Notes: generated by a model not told the origin, from the sequence alone. Numbered from the stretch's first letter, positions 35,477-45,740 are shown. The stretch: DNA of 49,032 nucleotides from Selenomonas sp. (GCF_022771645.1 NZ_JALFCU010000038.1:1-49032); one strand, 5' to 3'. Program-made: numbers and translations.

Positions 35477-37108
35477 TTACTTTTCTGGGACGACGATGCC
35501 GCCGATGAACATACGATGCCACGGGAAATAAAAGTCGAGATGATCGACGCCCGGCATCGGCGGCAGGTTCTGCGCAGCGAACTGGCGCAAGAGGCGCGTG
35601 ACGCGGAGCTGCGTCGCCGCTTCGTAGCGGCCGAGATTCAGATAGACGTTCGTGTCTTGCAGCCACGACAATTGCTCCGTGACCTGCGTGCGGACGTTCG
35701 ACTGGTAGCCCCAGTCATCGAGGTAGCGGTCGAGGAGCAGGCGGTCGACGTCGGCGTCTGGCAGACGGACGTTCAGCATGCCCTGCCCGAGCGCGAAGCC
35801 GACGCTGTTCGTCGCCGTATTCCAACCGGCATAGCCGTAGAGACGAAACAAGAGCGCGCGGTCGCGCAGCGCATTCATCAGCGCGTTGTCCGCGCCGTTC
35901 GTGCGCGTGATATCCGCGATGGCGACGCGATGCCCCGCATCGACGAAGCCCTGCGCGAACTGTGCGAAGCTCGCGGCATCGTAGCGGTCTGTGCCATCAT
36001 TGTCCGCCCAGTTGCCGCAGCCCATATGGCCGTCGGGCGGCGTGTTAACGAGCAGCACGAGGTCGGCCTTCGCCGCGTCCGGCACCGCGACCGCGCCGGC
36101 GATGAGCAAGTCGGACTTGATGGAATCCGCAATCGTCTCATCGGAATAATCCGGAACCATCGCGCCGCCGACGCCCCAATTGTATTGCACGTTGACAAAC
36201 GGCACGGTATGCGAGAGGTCATTGACAGCACGCGCGAGGAGTAGCATCGAGAATTCGTCGATGCCCGCGAGCATCTGGAAATGCGCCGGCCGCACGTCGG
36301 CCGCCGCCTCCGCAAGCTTGCGGCTCTCCATATGCGTCGCCGAGAGCGGCGCATTGTCATCCTTGCCGAGCACAAACACGTCGAGCGTGCCCTTCCGCGC
36401 AAAGTCGATGAGCTGTTCGTTGGCGACGAAATTCTTTTCGCGCCGCCCCATCCAGTCATTCCAGACCTCCGACGGCACCGCATCCGTGAGGCTGACAAGC
36501 TCTTGCTGCTCGCCGTATGACAGCCCGCTGGCGTCCTTTTTGTCGAGCAACCCCGACCGGCGGAAAATCTGTGCGCCGTACGTCATGTAATAGTCCGGCT
36601 CTTCGCCGCCCGACGCCGGCCCCGATGCGGGCGTGCGCATGAGCGAGCCAAACGCATAGACCTTCATCTTCGGATTCAGCTGTTTCAGCCGTGCGATGCG
36701 GTCTACGCGCTCCGCGAGCTCCTCCTCGCTGAGCTCATGTTTCCGCGACGCGACGAGCCCGCCGTAGATGAGGGAATCCGTCGAGACGACAGCGGCGTCC
36801 GCCTCTCCGGCGCGCGCTTCCGCCCACTCCCACAGCGCGTCCGGCTCGCCTGCCTCGAGCCCGCCGAGCATCGTTTTCGGCGGCATGAGCACCGTGTAGC
36901 CGAGCTTTTGTGCTGCCGCCGCCGACTGCTCGTACGACGTCGGCCGGTCATCCTGCGGCACGAAGAGGATCGTGCCGCCATGCGCAGGCTTCGTGTCCTT
37001 CGCCGAACGCGCTTCCGTATTGCCGAGCATTCCGATTTCTATTGCAACGACTGCCATCACAGCCAGAAAGATTTTCAAAAAACGATGTCCATTCTGGAAC
37101 AAACACAT
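35477..37108 (-). CDS. DUF4127 family exported protein
   Basis: A 543-residue member of DUF4127, of unknown function. Signature segments are ILFVPQDDRPTSYEQ near residue 47, DSLIYGGLVASRKHEL near 107-122, and VQYNWGVGGAMVPDYSDET near 305. The first 30 residues (basic, then LKIFLAVMAVVAIEIGML) act as a signal peptide or membrane anchor, so the bulk lies outside the cytoplasm. The PQDDRP and DSxxYGG motifs look like a metal or phosphate site, but no reaction is established. GAGG lies 7 nt before the ATG. It heads the operon with NlpC/P60 and Gfo/Idh/MocA genes. Confidence 0.85.
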   Translation of the reverse strand: MCLFQNGHRFLKIFLAVMAVVAIEIGMLGNTEARSAKDTKPAHGGTILFVPQDDRPTSYEQSAAAAQKLGYTVLMPPKTMLGGLEAGEPDALWEWAEARAGEADAAVVSTDSLIYGGLVASRKHELSEEELAERVDRIARLKQLNPKMKVYAFGSLMRTPASGPASGGEEPDYYMTYGAQIFRRSGLLDKKDASGLSYGEQQELVSLTDAVPSEVWNDWMGRREKNFVANEQLIDFARKGTLDVFVLGKDDNAPLSATHMESRKLAEAAADVRPAHFQMLAGIDEFSMLLLARAVNDLSHTVPFVNVQYNWGVGGAMVPDYSDETIADSIKSDLLIAGAVAVPDAAKADLVLLVNTPPDGHMGCGNWADNDGTDRYDAASFAQFAQGFVDAGHRVAIADITRTNGADNALMNALRDRALLFRLYGYAGWNTATNSVGFALGQGMLNVRLPDADVDRLLLDRYLDDWGYQSNVRTQVTEQLSWLQDTNVYLNLGRYEAATQLRVTRLLRQFAAQNLPPMPGVDHLDFYFPWHRMFIGGIVVPEK

Positions 37109-37153
37109 CCCGCAAACCTCATTCTCTCGTACGAATCTGCATAACCGCTATCT

Positions 37154-37182
37154 ATTATACAGCACACGAACGGATCACGCAA
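37154..37182 (-). promoter_or_regulatory. Promoter of the DUF4127-NlpC-Gfo operon
   Basis: TTGCGT (37177-37182) and a perfect TATAAT (37154-37159) on the minus strand are 17 nt apart, about 38 nt upstream of the gene. Confidence 0.8.
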
Positions 37183-37225
37183 AGCGTTCCCCTGTTCTTT
37201 CCATAAGGCAACTCTTGTCACGATT

Positions 37226-37678
37226 TTATTTTTTGTCTTTCACGGCTGTTTTATCGGACGTTTTTCCCTTCGCATCCGTCGTTTTGTCCGTGCTGTCATC
37301 GCCCGCCACATATGGCATCACGCCATGCACCCAGAGCGCTTGCGCCAGCGGGTCTTTGCTCGAGATGCCCATGTCAATCCATTGCTTCTTCGATTTCCAC
37401 CACATCGCGACGGCGCGTTCCTCGATGTCGTCGACCCAGCGTCCCGTCATGCGGAAGCGGAACGTCGCGATGAACTTCGTCCGCCCGTGGTCGACGACCT
37501 CGACGTCCGCGAGCCAGTCGTCGCCGTCGATGCGGATCGTTTCGTCCTTCAAAAAATAATCGACGTCATCGTAGCCGCGATAGACCCACATGTCTTCGGC
37601 GGCGGCATCCCTTGTTGGCATGCACACAAACGAACCAGCCAGTGCCATCACTAGAATGCATCTCTTCCAATTTTTCAA
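37226..37678 (-). CDS. Small secreted protein, function unknown
   Basis: A 150-residue protein with a clear signal peptide: MKNWKR, a hydrophobic core of LVMALAGSFVCM, and a cleavage site near DAAA-ED. The mature part begins MWVYRGYDDVDYFLKDETI and is rich in charged and aromatic residues; residues 130-150 are a lysine- and threonine-rich tail likely to be disordered. A cysteine in the signal core is not in a standard lipobox. I do not recognise the family. The TTG at 37678 (with AAGGTGA 5 nt upstream) is preferred to another TTG 18 bases earlier. It lies downstream of ftsH2 beyond a terminator. Confidence 0.7.
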   Translation of the reverse strand: MKNWKRCILVMALAGSFVCMPTRDAAAEDMWVYRGYDDVDYFLKDETIRIDGDDWLADVEVVDHGRTKFIATFRFRMTGRWVDDIEERAVAMWWKSKKQWIDMGISSKDPLAQALWVHGVMPYVAGDDSTDKTTDAKGKTSDKTAVKDKK

Positions 37679-37711
37679 CCCGATCACCTTCCACAAATGT
37701 CACGCCTCGAC

Positions 37712-37745
37712 AAAGAGCCTGCAAGCGATCGCATGCAGGCTCTTT
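37712..37745 (-). terminator. Intrinsic terminator after the second ftsH
   Basis: AAAGAGCCTGCA pairs perfectly with TGCAGGCTCTTT (37712-37723 with 37734-37745) around a GC-rich loop that is itself palindromic (CGATCG). It lies 10 bp after the ftsH stop. Confidence 0.85.
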
Positions 37746-37754
37746 CATCGTCCG

Positions 37755-39680
<1,926 letters not shown>

Positions 39681-39722
39681 AGAGTTTCCTTCTTTGATGG
39701 GACTGCCTTCTTTATGGGAAAA

Positions 39723-40556
39723 TTATGCGTTCACATACAGTGCCTTGACCGTGATGCGGATGTCATGCACGACCATGCCCGTCATGAATTCGACGGCGTC
39801 GCGCGCCTTCTGCTGCGCGCCCGCGAGGAGACTCGGGATGTGGCCGCCGTACGACAACGCGACAGCGCACGAGATGTCGAGGCCCTGGTCTTCGTCGCCG
39901 ACATAGCGATGTTTGACGTCAATATGGCTGACTTTGCTGACGGATTCTTCCTTCGTGACGGTCGCTTTGACGATATTTTTGACGACGGAGTCGTCGATGC
40001 TGAGCTTGCCGTAGTAGCTGAAGACCGGCCGCACGATGGACTTCTCGCCGAGGCGACGGCGCTTCGTGCGCGAGCGCTTGAAGAACGTCTGCAACGGGTC
40101 GACGAGGTAGCCGGAAAAATGGGGCTTCAATTCGATCGTCGGCACAGGGATGATGTGCTTGCCCTGCTTCAGCCGGTAGAAGCGCGCCTTGTCCATCTCG
40201 GCCTTCGTCGCGATGTCCTCGATGTGAATGATGCGCGAGATGGCGGGGAGGCCGAGCGCACGCGTGATCTTGTGCACCATGTTTTCCGACGTGCCGAGCA
40301 CGAGGATGCGATGCGGCCGCGACTCGTCGATGGCCTTGCGCACTTCTTCCGCATGGCCGGGCAGCACGAAGATGGCGCGTCGCACGGCCATGATGCGGCT
40401 CTTTTCCTTCTTCGCCGAATGGCCGCCGATGATTTTGCCATCCTTGATGAGGATGCCGTCGTCGATGATGGCATCCGCCTGATGCTTGTGCGCGACGAGC
40501 AGCGCGCGGTGGCTCTTGCCCGTGCCGCTCGGTCCTACGAGTGCGATGACGTCCAT
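39723..40556 (-). CDS. P-loop NTPase fused to an Asp23/Gls24-like domain
   Basis: A 277-residue protein with a P-loop at the very start (ALVGPSGTGKS, residues 5-15) and, from about 160, an Asp23/Gls24-type alkaline-shock domain (KLSIDDSVVKNIVKATV, then VALSYGGHIPSLLAGAQQKARDAVEFMTG). A basic linker (RSRTKRRRL) lies between. Gls24 proteins are envelope-stress or surface-associated in Firmicutes; the P-loop half resembles a small kinase-like domain. I infer a nucleotide-dependent role in envelope homeostasis. AGGAGG precedes the ATG. It lies 42 bp downstream of the ftsH operator strand's next gene, the second ftsH, and after the PHP gene. Confidence 0.8.
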   Translation of the reverse strand: MDVIALVGPSGTGKSHRALLVAHKHQADAIIDDGILIKDGKIIGGHSAKKEKSRIMAVRRAIFVLPGHAEEVRKAIDESRPHRILVLGTSENMVHKITRALGLPAISRIIHIEDIATKAEMDKARFYRLKQGKHIIPVPTIELKPHFSGYLVDPLQTFFKRSRTKRRRLGEKSIVRPVFSYYGKLSIDDSVVKNIVKATVTKEESVSKVSHIDVKHRYVGDEDQGLDISCAVALSYGGHIPSLLAGAQQKARDAVEFMTGMVVHDIRITVKALYVNA

Positions 40557-40598
40557 GGCCGTTTCCTCCTACGGTGTTCTGTCAGTTGCGCAAAAAAA

Positions 40599-41423
40599 TC
40601 AGCTTTCCGGTTGGTAGAGGGGCTCTGCGTATGCATCGTCGACGGTGAACACGCCGACCTCGGCGGGATAGCGCGTCGGGATGCCGTGGAAATCGGAACC
40701 GCCCGTGATCATGAGGTCATGCTCCTTCGCCATCGCAAGGTATTTCTGCGTCTCCGCCTCGTCGTGCTGCGGATAGAAGCACTCCATGCCGTCGATGCCC
40801 GAGGCGCAGATGCGCTGCACGATCGCGTCGTCATAGACGAGCTTCGGATGCGCGAGCACGGCCTTGCCGCCGGCCTGGTGGACGAGTTCGATGATTTCTT
40901 CCACGTCGAGGCGGTAGTGCGGCACGTAGGCCGGCTTGCCTTTCTTCAGCAGTTCGTCGAACGCTTCGCGCACGGTTTTGAAATACCCTTTTTTCATCAA
41001 TGCGCGCGCCATGTGCGAACGGCTGATGGACTTGCTCGCGCCGGCGATGGCGAGCACGTCCGTCTCGCGCAGGTCGTAGCCGAGCTTCTGGATCTTTTCG
41101 ACCATCTCCGAGAAGCGCGACCAGCGTGCCTCCGAGACGTCGTTGAGCTTGTCGGCGAGCTCGCCGTTGTAAATGTCGATGTTGTATCCGAGGATGTGGA
41201 TTTCCTGCGTCGGATGATGCGCGGAAAACTCGATGCCGGGGATCACGTGGATGCCCTTGCAGGGAAAATATCCGTTTTCATAAAGATGCGCGACGCCTTC
41301 GACCGTATCGTGGTCGGTGATGGCGATATAATGCAGGCCGGCCGTTTTCGCGGCGGCCACGAGTTCCTCCGGCGTCAGCTTGCCGTCCGAGTACGTCGTG
41401 TGCATGTGCAGATCGCTTGCCAT
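40599..41423 (-). CDS. PHP-domain phosphoesterase (RNase AM/YciV-like)
   Basis: A 274-residue PHP-domain metal-dependent phosphoesterase. Metal-binding motifs occur in the usual order: DLHMHTTYSDG at residues 4-14, ITDHDTVEG near 38-46, IPGIEFSAHH near 65-75, VLAHPKLV near 190 and GGSDFHG near 245. YciV-type relatives act as 3'-phosphonucleotidase or 5'-3' RNA exonuclease. The ATG at 41423 has GGAGG 7 nt upstream. It lies 111 bp after ymdB in the RNase Y neighbourhood, which fits an RNA-processing role (inference). Confidence 0.88.
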   Translation of the reverse strand: MASDLHMHTTYSDGKLTPEELVAAAKTAGLHYIAITDHDTVEGVAHLYENGYFPCKGIHVIPGIEFSAHHPTQEIHILGYNIDIYNGELADKLNDVSEARWSRFSEMVEKIQKLGYDLRETDVLAIAGASKSISRSHMARALMKKGYFKTVREAFDELLKKGKPAYVPHYRLDVEEIIELVHQAGGKAVLAHPKLVYDDAIVQRICASGIDGMECFYPQHDEAETQKYLAMAKEHDLMITGGSDFHGIPTRYPAEVGVFTVDDAYAEPLYQPES

Positions 41424-41534
41424 CTTCTTCCCTCCATCAAAAGCCAAAGGACCGACCGCTCCCCCGTGAGCGACCGTTTGGAACTATCTCTGTAGATTTC
41501 GGCAAACGCGAAAAAAATCCTGCTACGAAATATT

Positions 41535-42314
41535 TTATTCTTCGCGGATGTAAATGCGGTGAATGCCCGTCGTCTTGTTCGTCGCATCGTCAATCGCGAT
41601 GACGACAGCCGAATAGACGGACGGCCCCTCGGCGACGTCGAAGCGCACGGGCCGCTGCGTCTGGAAGCGGAACAGGATTTTTTCCGTCTCGACGCCGAGC
41701 ACGGAATGCCACGGCCCCGTCATGCCGAGATCCGTGATGTAGGCCGTGCCCTGCGGCAGGACGCACTCGTCCGCCGTCTGCACGTGCGTGTGCGTGCCGA
41801 CGACGGCATTGACGCGGCCGTCGAGATACCAGCCCATCGCGATTTTTTCCGATGTCGTCTCGGCGTGGAAATCGAGCAGCACGATGTCGCATTCGTCCTG
41901 CATCTCGCGCAGCAGATCTTCGACCTTCTGGAACGGATCGTCGAGCGGCGGCATGAACGCGCGGCCCGAGAGGTTCATGACGCCGATGTTCTTCGCCTTG
42001 AACGGATAGATGCAATAGCCTTTGCCCGGCGCCGCGCCCGGATAATTCGCGGGGCGGATGAGGAACGGCTCGTCGTCGATGAACGCGAGCACGTCCTTCT
42101 TGTCATAGACGTGGTTGCCCGACGTCACGATATCCGCGCCGCCTTGGTAGAGCTCGTCGAGCGCCTTGCGCGTGAAGCCCTTGCCCGCGGCGCAGTTCTC
42201 GCCGTTCACGATGACGACGTCGATGCGTTCTTTCGCGCGGAGCTCCGGCGTATACGTGCGGAACGCGCGCCGGCCGTTGTGGCCGACGACGTCTCCGACA
42301 AACAGGATATTCAA
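41535..42314 (-). CDS. YmdB-family metallophosphoesterase
   Basis: A 259-residue enzyme of the YmdB family (calcineurin-like 2',3'-cyclic nucleotide phosphodiesterase), which in Bacillus is encoded after RNase Y and controls biofilm and motility choice. Metal motifs are GDVVGHNGR near residue 7, VNGENCAAGKG near 36, SGNHVYDKK near 65, HAETTSEK near 149 and THTHVQTAD near 174. The start is TTG at 42314, with AAGGTG 7 nt upstream. Length is as expected. It follows a hypothetical gene by 20 bp in the rny cluster. Confidence 0.94.
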   Translation of the reverse strand: MNILFVGDVVGHNGRRAFRTYTPELRAKERIDVVIVNGENCAAGKGFTRKALDELYQGGADIVTSGNHVYDKKDVLAFIDDEPFLIRPANYPGAAPGKGYCIYPFKAKNIGVMNLSGRAFMPPLDDPFQKVEDLLREMQDECDIVLLDFHAETTSEKIAMGWYLDGRVNAVVGTHTHVQTADECVLPQGTAYITDLGMTGPWHSVLGVETEKILFRFQTQRPVRFDVAEGPSVYSAVVIAIDDATNKTTGIHRIYIREE

Positions 42315-42334
42315 AAACAGTCACCTTCGATGTG

Positions 42335-42865
42335 TTATTGGTTGTAGACGACGACGCGGTCGCCTTCGCGGATGCCGAGGAGCTTTTCCTTCAGCCGGTG
42401 CTGGCGCACGGCGCCGAGCATGTGGTCGAGGAGGTTCTCCTGCTCGACTTCGAAATTCGGGTCGAGCGGGTCGCGGTCGTCGAGAAGCAGCGTCTCCGGG
42501 AACGCGTCGTACAGCACGTCGGCGATGAGCGACAGCTCGTCACGTGTCAGGCTCTCGACATCGCGGATCAGATGCAGGAACGAAACGCCCGCCGCCGTCT
42601 CCATCTCGATGCTCATGACGCGCGGCCGGATGCCCGAGAGGTCGAGGAACGCCGCGACGCTCTCAGCTAAAAGCCTCCCGACCTGGTCGAAATGCGGCTT
42701 CGTCACGGCCTCTTCGATGGAGAACGTCAGACGAATCGTGTCGTCTTTCGGCTCGTAGCCGACTTTCGTGATTTCCTCGTAACAGACGAGGATCGATGCG
42801 AGCAGGTTCACGCCTTCTTTGCTCGGCTTCTGCCGGGCTTTCTTGCGGAACGGGAAGGGAAACAT
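42335..42865 (-). CDS. Hypothetical protein between RNase Y and YmdB
   Basis: I do not recognise a family. The 176-residue protein has a basic N-terminus (MFPFPFRKKARQKPSKEG), then a compact mixed alpha/beta region with no cysteine pair, membrane segment or known catalytic motif. The ATG at 42865 has GGGGTGA 5 nt upstream; a frame from 42952 is rejected for lack of a ribosome site. It sits 133 bp downstream of rny and 20 bp upstream of ymdB, so a link to RNA turnover is possible from position alone. Confidence 0.75.
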   Translation of the reverse strand: MFPFPFRKKARQKPSKEGVNLLASILVCYEEITKVGYEPKDDTIRLTFSIEEAVTKPHFDQVGRLLAESVAAFLDLSGIRPRVMSIEMETAAGVSFLHLIRDVESLTRDELSLIADVLYDAFPETLLLDDRDPLDPNFEVEQENLLDHMLGAVRQHRLKEKLLGIREGDRVVVYNQ

Positions 42866-42897
42866 GGTACTCACCCCTTTTGTTTTGTCATTTGCGC

Positions 42898-42937
42898 GAA
42901 AGCGGGGATGGCGCGACATGGCGCAATCCCCGCTTCC
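42898..42937 (-). terminator. Strong hairpin between rny and the hypothetical gene
   Basis: A 15-bp stem with one mismatch (42900-42914 with 42921-42935) encloses a six-base loop. There is no T run, so it may stabilise RNA or mark a processing site rather than terminate. Confidence 0.6.
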
Positions 42938-42998
42938 CCTTTGTATAGTCACTCTATGATGTAGTTGTTATTTTCGTAGTCAGTAAAAACTCTGTGGT

Positions 42999-44555
42999 TT
43001 ACTTGGCGTAATCGACAACGCGCGTCTCGCGGATGACCGTGGCCTTGATCTGGCCCGGATACTCGAGGTCGTTTTCGATTTTCTTGACGATGTCGTGGGC
43101 GAGCGCTGCCGCCTCGGCATCATCGACTTTATCCGGCTTCACCATGACGCGGATCTCGCGACCCGCCTGGATGGCAAAGCAGCGCTCGACGCCGTCGAAC
43201 GACTCGGCGATGCTCTCGAGGCTCTTCAGGCGCTTCAGGTACGATTCGAGGCTCTCGCGGCGCGCGCCCGGACGGGCGGCCGACACGGCGTCTGCGGCCG
43301 CGACGAGCACGGCTTCGACGCACGTAGCCTCGCAGTCGCCATGATGGGACGCGATGCAGTTGATGACGTCTTTCGACTCGCGGAACTTCTTGCCGATGTC
43401 CGCGCCGATGCTCGTGTGCGAGCCCTCGACCTCGTGGTCGATGGACTTGCCGATATCATGCAGCAGGCCGCCGCGCTTCGCGAGCATGACGTCGCAGCCG
43501 AGCTCGGCTGCCATCGTGCCGGCGAGATGCGAAACCTCGATGGAATGATCGAGCACGTTCTGCCCGTACGACGTGCGGTAGCGCATGCGGCCGAGCAGCT
43601 TGACGAGCTCGGGATGCAGGCCGTGCACCCCCGTGTCGAACGTCGCCTGCTCGCCCGCTTCCTTGATGCGGGCGTCGACTTCGCGCTTCGCCTTCTCGAC
43701 CATCTCCTCGATGCGCGCCGGATGGATGCGGCCGTCCTGGATGAGCTTTTCGAGCGCGATACGCGCGATCTCGCGGCGCACCGGATCGAAGCCCGACAGG
43801 ATGACGGCTTCCGGCGTATCGTCGATGATGAGGTCGATGCCCGTCAGCGTCTCGAGCGTGCGGATGTTGCGGCCCTCGCGGCCGATGATGCGGCCTTTCA
43901 TCTCATCGTTCGGCAGCGCGACGACGGAGACCGTCGTCTCGGCGACGTGGTCGGCCGCGTTGCGCTGGATGGCGATGGAAAGGATGTCGCGGGCCTTCTT
44001 GTCCGCTTCGTCCTTGAGCTGCTGTTCGTACTCCTTGATCTTGACGGCTTTCTCGTGCTTGAGCTCCTCTTCCGTTTCCGTCATGAGGATGTTCTTCGCT
44101 TCGTCGGACGTGAGGCCCGAGATGCGCTCGAGCTCCGTCTTCTGCTTTTCATGCATCTCGTCGACCGCCGCCTGCGTCTTGTCGATGCGGGACTCCTTGC
44201 GGGCGAGCTGCTCTTCCTTCTTTTCGAGGGATTCGAGCTTGCGGTCGAGGTTTTCCTCCTTCTGCACGACGCGGCGTTCCTGCCGCGAAATCTCATTCCT
44301 GCGATCTTTCGTCTCGCGGTCGAGCTCCTGCCGCAGGCGGTTGATCTCTTCTTTCGCCTCGAGCATGCGCTCTTTCTTCTTTGCTTCTGCTTTCGTTTCC
44401 GCTTCGGTCACGGCGTCAGAGACGATGCGTTTCGCCTCGGCCTCCGCCGACCCGATCTGCGCTTCCGCGCTGCGTTTCCTGGCTGTATAACCGGCGCCAG
44501 CGCCGATGAGTACTGCAATGATTACCGCTAAAACTGTAACGATAATGGTATTCAC
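42999..44555 (-). CDS. rny: Ribonuclease Y
   Basis: RNase Y is a membrane-tethered endoribonuclease that starts mRNA decay. The 518-residue protein has an N-terminal membrane helix (about 5-22), a long coiled coil (about 30-190), a KH RNA-binding domain (IIGREGRNIRTLETLTG, about 225-241) and an HD domain with catalytic HDIGKSIDHE near 363. Length is normal. The start codon is uncertain: GTG at 44555 lies within the AGGGGGTGA ribosome-site sequence, while an in-frame ATT nine bases later is better placed (see findings). It has its own promoter and heads a cluster with ymdB and a PHP phosphoesterase. Confidence 0.97.
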   Translation of the reverse strand: MNTIIVTVLAVIIAVLIGAGAGYTARKRSAEAQIGSAEAEAKRIVSDAVTEAETKAEAKKKERMLEAKEEINRLRQELDRETKDRRNEISRQERRVVQKEENLDRKLESLEKKEEQLARKESRIDKTQAAVDEMHEKQKTELERISGLTSDEAKNILMTETEEELKHEKAVKIKEYEQQLKDEADKKARDILSIAIQRNAADHVAETTVSVVALPNDEMKGRIIGREGRNIRTLETLTGIDLIIDDTPEAVILSGFDPVRREIARIALEKLIQDGRIHPARIEEMVEKAKREVDARIKEAGEQATFDTGVHGLHPELVKLLGRMRYRTSYGQNVLDHSIEVSHLAGTMAAELGCDVMLAKRGGLLHDIGKSIDHEVEGSHTSIGADIGKKFRESKDVINCIASHHGDCEATCVEAVLVAAADAVSAARPGARRESLESYLKRLKSLESIAESFDGVERCFAIQAGREIRVMVKPDKVDDAEAAALAHDIVKKIENDLEYPGQIKATVIRETRVVDYAK

Positions 44556-44578
44556 CCCCTATTGAACTATACCTTACT

Positions 44579-44607
44579 ATTTTATCAGCCAACAGACGGA
44601 ACGTCAA
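44579..44607 (-). promoter_or_regulatory. Promoter of rny
   Basis: TTGACG (44602-44607) and TAAAAT (44579-44584) on the minus strand are 17 nt apart, about 24 nt upstream of the rny ribosome site. Confidence 0.75.
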
Positions 44608-44629
44608 TAAAAAAGGTAGGACGTTCTGC

Positions 44630-45346
44630 TCAAAGTCCCGCTTCGGCGCGCAGCTCTTCGATCGTCTCGATGCGCGGCTGCGCGAGGAACATCTCCACGC
44701 GCGATTTTTCGATGTCGCGCTCGATGTAATAAAGCTCGTTCGGCGCGTCGTCGGCGGGGAACGCGATCGTGTACTCGTGATAGAGCTTGTCGGACATGGA
44801 CTCCGGCGCGCGCGTCGGGCGCGCGGCAAAGGCGCGGAACGTGTCCGGCAGCTTCGCGAGCAGTTCTTTTTCCTGCTCCTGCACCTCGGCGACGAGGCCG
44901 CGGTACGCCGCGAGCGCCTGCTCGGCATCCTGCTTCGCGTGCGCGAGCACGACGAGGTCTTCCGTGTGCAGCAGCTCCGCGAGGTTGTACGCGCGCTGCG
45001 CCGGCTCCATCGAGCTCAGGATTGCTTTCTGCGCGCATGCCTGGCACAGTCCCTCAGCCTCGTTCGTGAACGCGACGCCATCATAAATTTCTCCCATGTA
45101 CGGGAAGCGCAGGCCGAGATGATCGTAGATGCGGCGCTCCTCGGCGAGCTTGCCCTTCGAATAATACGTCACGCCGACATTGCGGTACGGGACGCGCGTG
45201 ATCTTTCCGCACGACGTACAACGGTATTCCTTTGCGACGAGGTTCACGGCGATGTCGCGCTCCGGATTCGGCTTGAAGAACGCGTACGGAACCGTCTCGA
45301 CGAACGAGTAATGGAACGCATGCGCTAAGTTTTCCGTGATGCTCAT
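44630..45346 (-). CDS. Zinc-ribbon protein with helical tail, function unknown
   Basis: I do not recognise a family. The 238-residue protein carries two CxxC pairs, YRCTSCGK near residue 43 and GLCQACAQK near 101, which can form one zinc site. Residues 110-165 are alanine- and glutamate-rich and look like a helix or coiled coil. The rest is mixed and ends EELRAEAGL. There is no signal peptide. The ATG at 45346 has AAGGA 9 nt upstream. It lies directly downstream of the tRNA terminator with no promoter of its own in view, and just before rny. It is the third cysteine-knuckle protein of unknown role in the window. Confidence 0.68.
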   Translation of the reverse strand: MSITENLAHAFHYSFVETVPYAFFKPNPERDIAVNLVAKEYRCTSCGKITRVPYRNVGVTYYSKGKLAEERRIYDHLGLRFPYMGEIYDGVAFTNEAEGLCQACAQKAILSSMEPAQRAYNLAELLHTEDLVVLAHAKQDAEQALAAYRGLVAEVQEQEKELLAKLPDTFRAFAARPTRAPESMSDKLYHEYTIAFPADDAPNELYYIERDIEKSRVEMFLAQPRIETIEELRAEAGL

Positions 45347-45370
45347 GAAACTTCTTCCTTTCATAAGAAA

Positions 45371-45394
45371 AACCCGGAAGCCGAGGCTCCCGGG
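45371..45394 (-). terminator. Intrinsic terminator of the tRNA operon
   Basis: CCCGGGAGCC pairs with GGCTTCCGGG (45373-45382 with 45385-45394, one G-T) around TC on the minus strand, followed by TTTTTC. Confidence 0.85.
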
Positions 45395-45405
45395 CGGTCA
45401 TTCGT

Positions 45406-45480
45406 TGGAGGCGACATTCAGAATCGAACTGAAGAATAGGGGATTTGCAGTCCCCGGCCTTACCACTTGGCTATGTCGCC
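45406..45480 (-). tRNA. tRNA-Cys (GCA)
   Basis: Folds as a standard cloverleaf on the minus strand: acceptor GGCGACA with TGTCGCC, anticodon GCA in a CTGCAAA loop, a GTTCGATTC T-arm, and encoded 3' CCA. It is the last of three tRNA genes. Confidence 0.95.
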
Positions 45481-45487
45481 GAAAAAA

Positions 45488-45562
45488 TGGAGCGGAAAAC
45501 GAGACTCGAACTCGCGACCCCCACCTTGGCAAGGTGGTGCTCTACCACTGAGCTATTTCCGC
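45488..45562 (-). tRNA. tRNA-Gly (GCC)
   Basis: Cloverleaf on the minus strand with acceptor GCGGAAA, anticodon GCC in a TTGCCAA loop, GTTCGAGTC T-arm and encoded CCA. It is 7 bp from the neighbouring tRNA-Cys. Confidence 0.96.
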
Positions 45563-45566
45563 GTAA

Positions 45567-45643
45567 TGGCGACCCGAATGGGACTTGAACCCATGACCTC
45601 CGCCGTGACAGGGCGGCATTCTAACCCACTAAACTACCGGGCC
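45567..45643 (-). tRNA. tRNA-Asp (GTC)
   Basis: Cloverleaf on the minus strand with acceptor GGCCCGG, anticodon GTC in a CTGTCAC loop, GTTCAAGTC T-arm and encoded CCA. It is first in the operon, about 30 nt after the promoter. Confidence 0.95.
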
Positions 45644-45673
45644 GTGCGTCGCCGTGTATCAGCGACGTGATTT

Positions 45674-45702
45674 ATTATAGAGGACGCGAGAATGGATGTC
45701 AA
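45674..45702 (-). promoter_or_regulatory. Consensus promoter of the tRNA operon
   Basis: TTGACA (45697-45702) and TATAAT (45674-45679) on the minus strand are perfect and 17 nt apart, as expected for stable RNA. Confidence 0.9.
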
Positions 45703-45740
45703 GCATTTCTTTCGCGCGGACAGTTGTCTGTTTCTTCATC

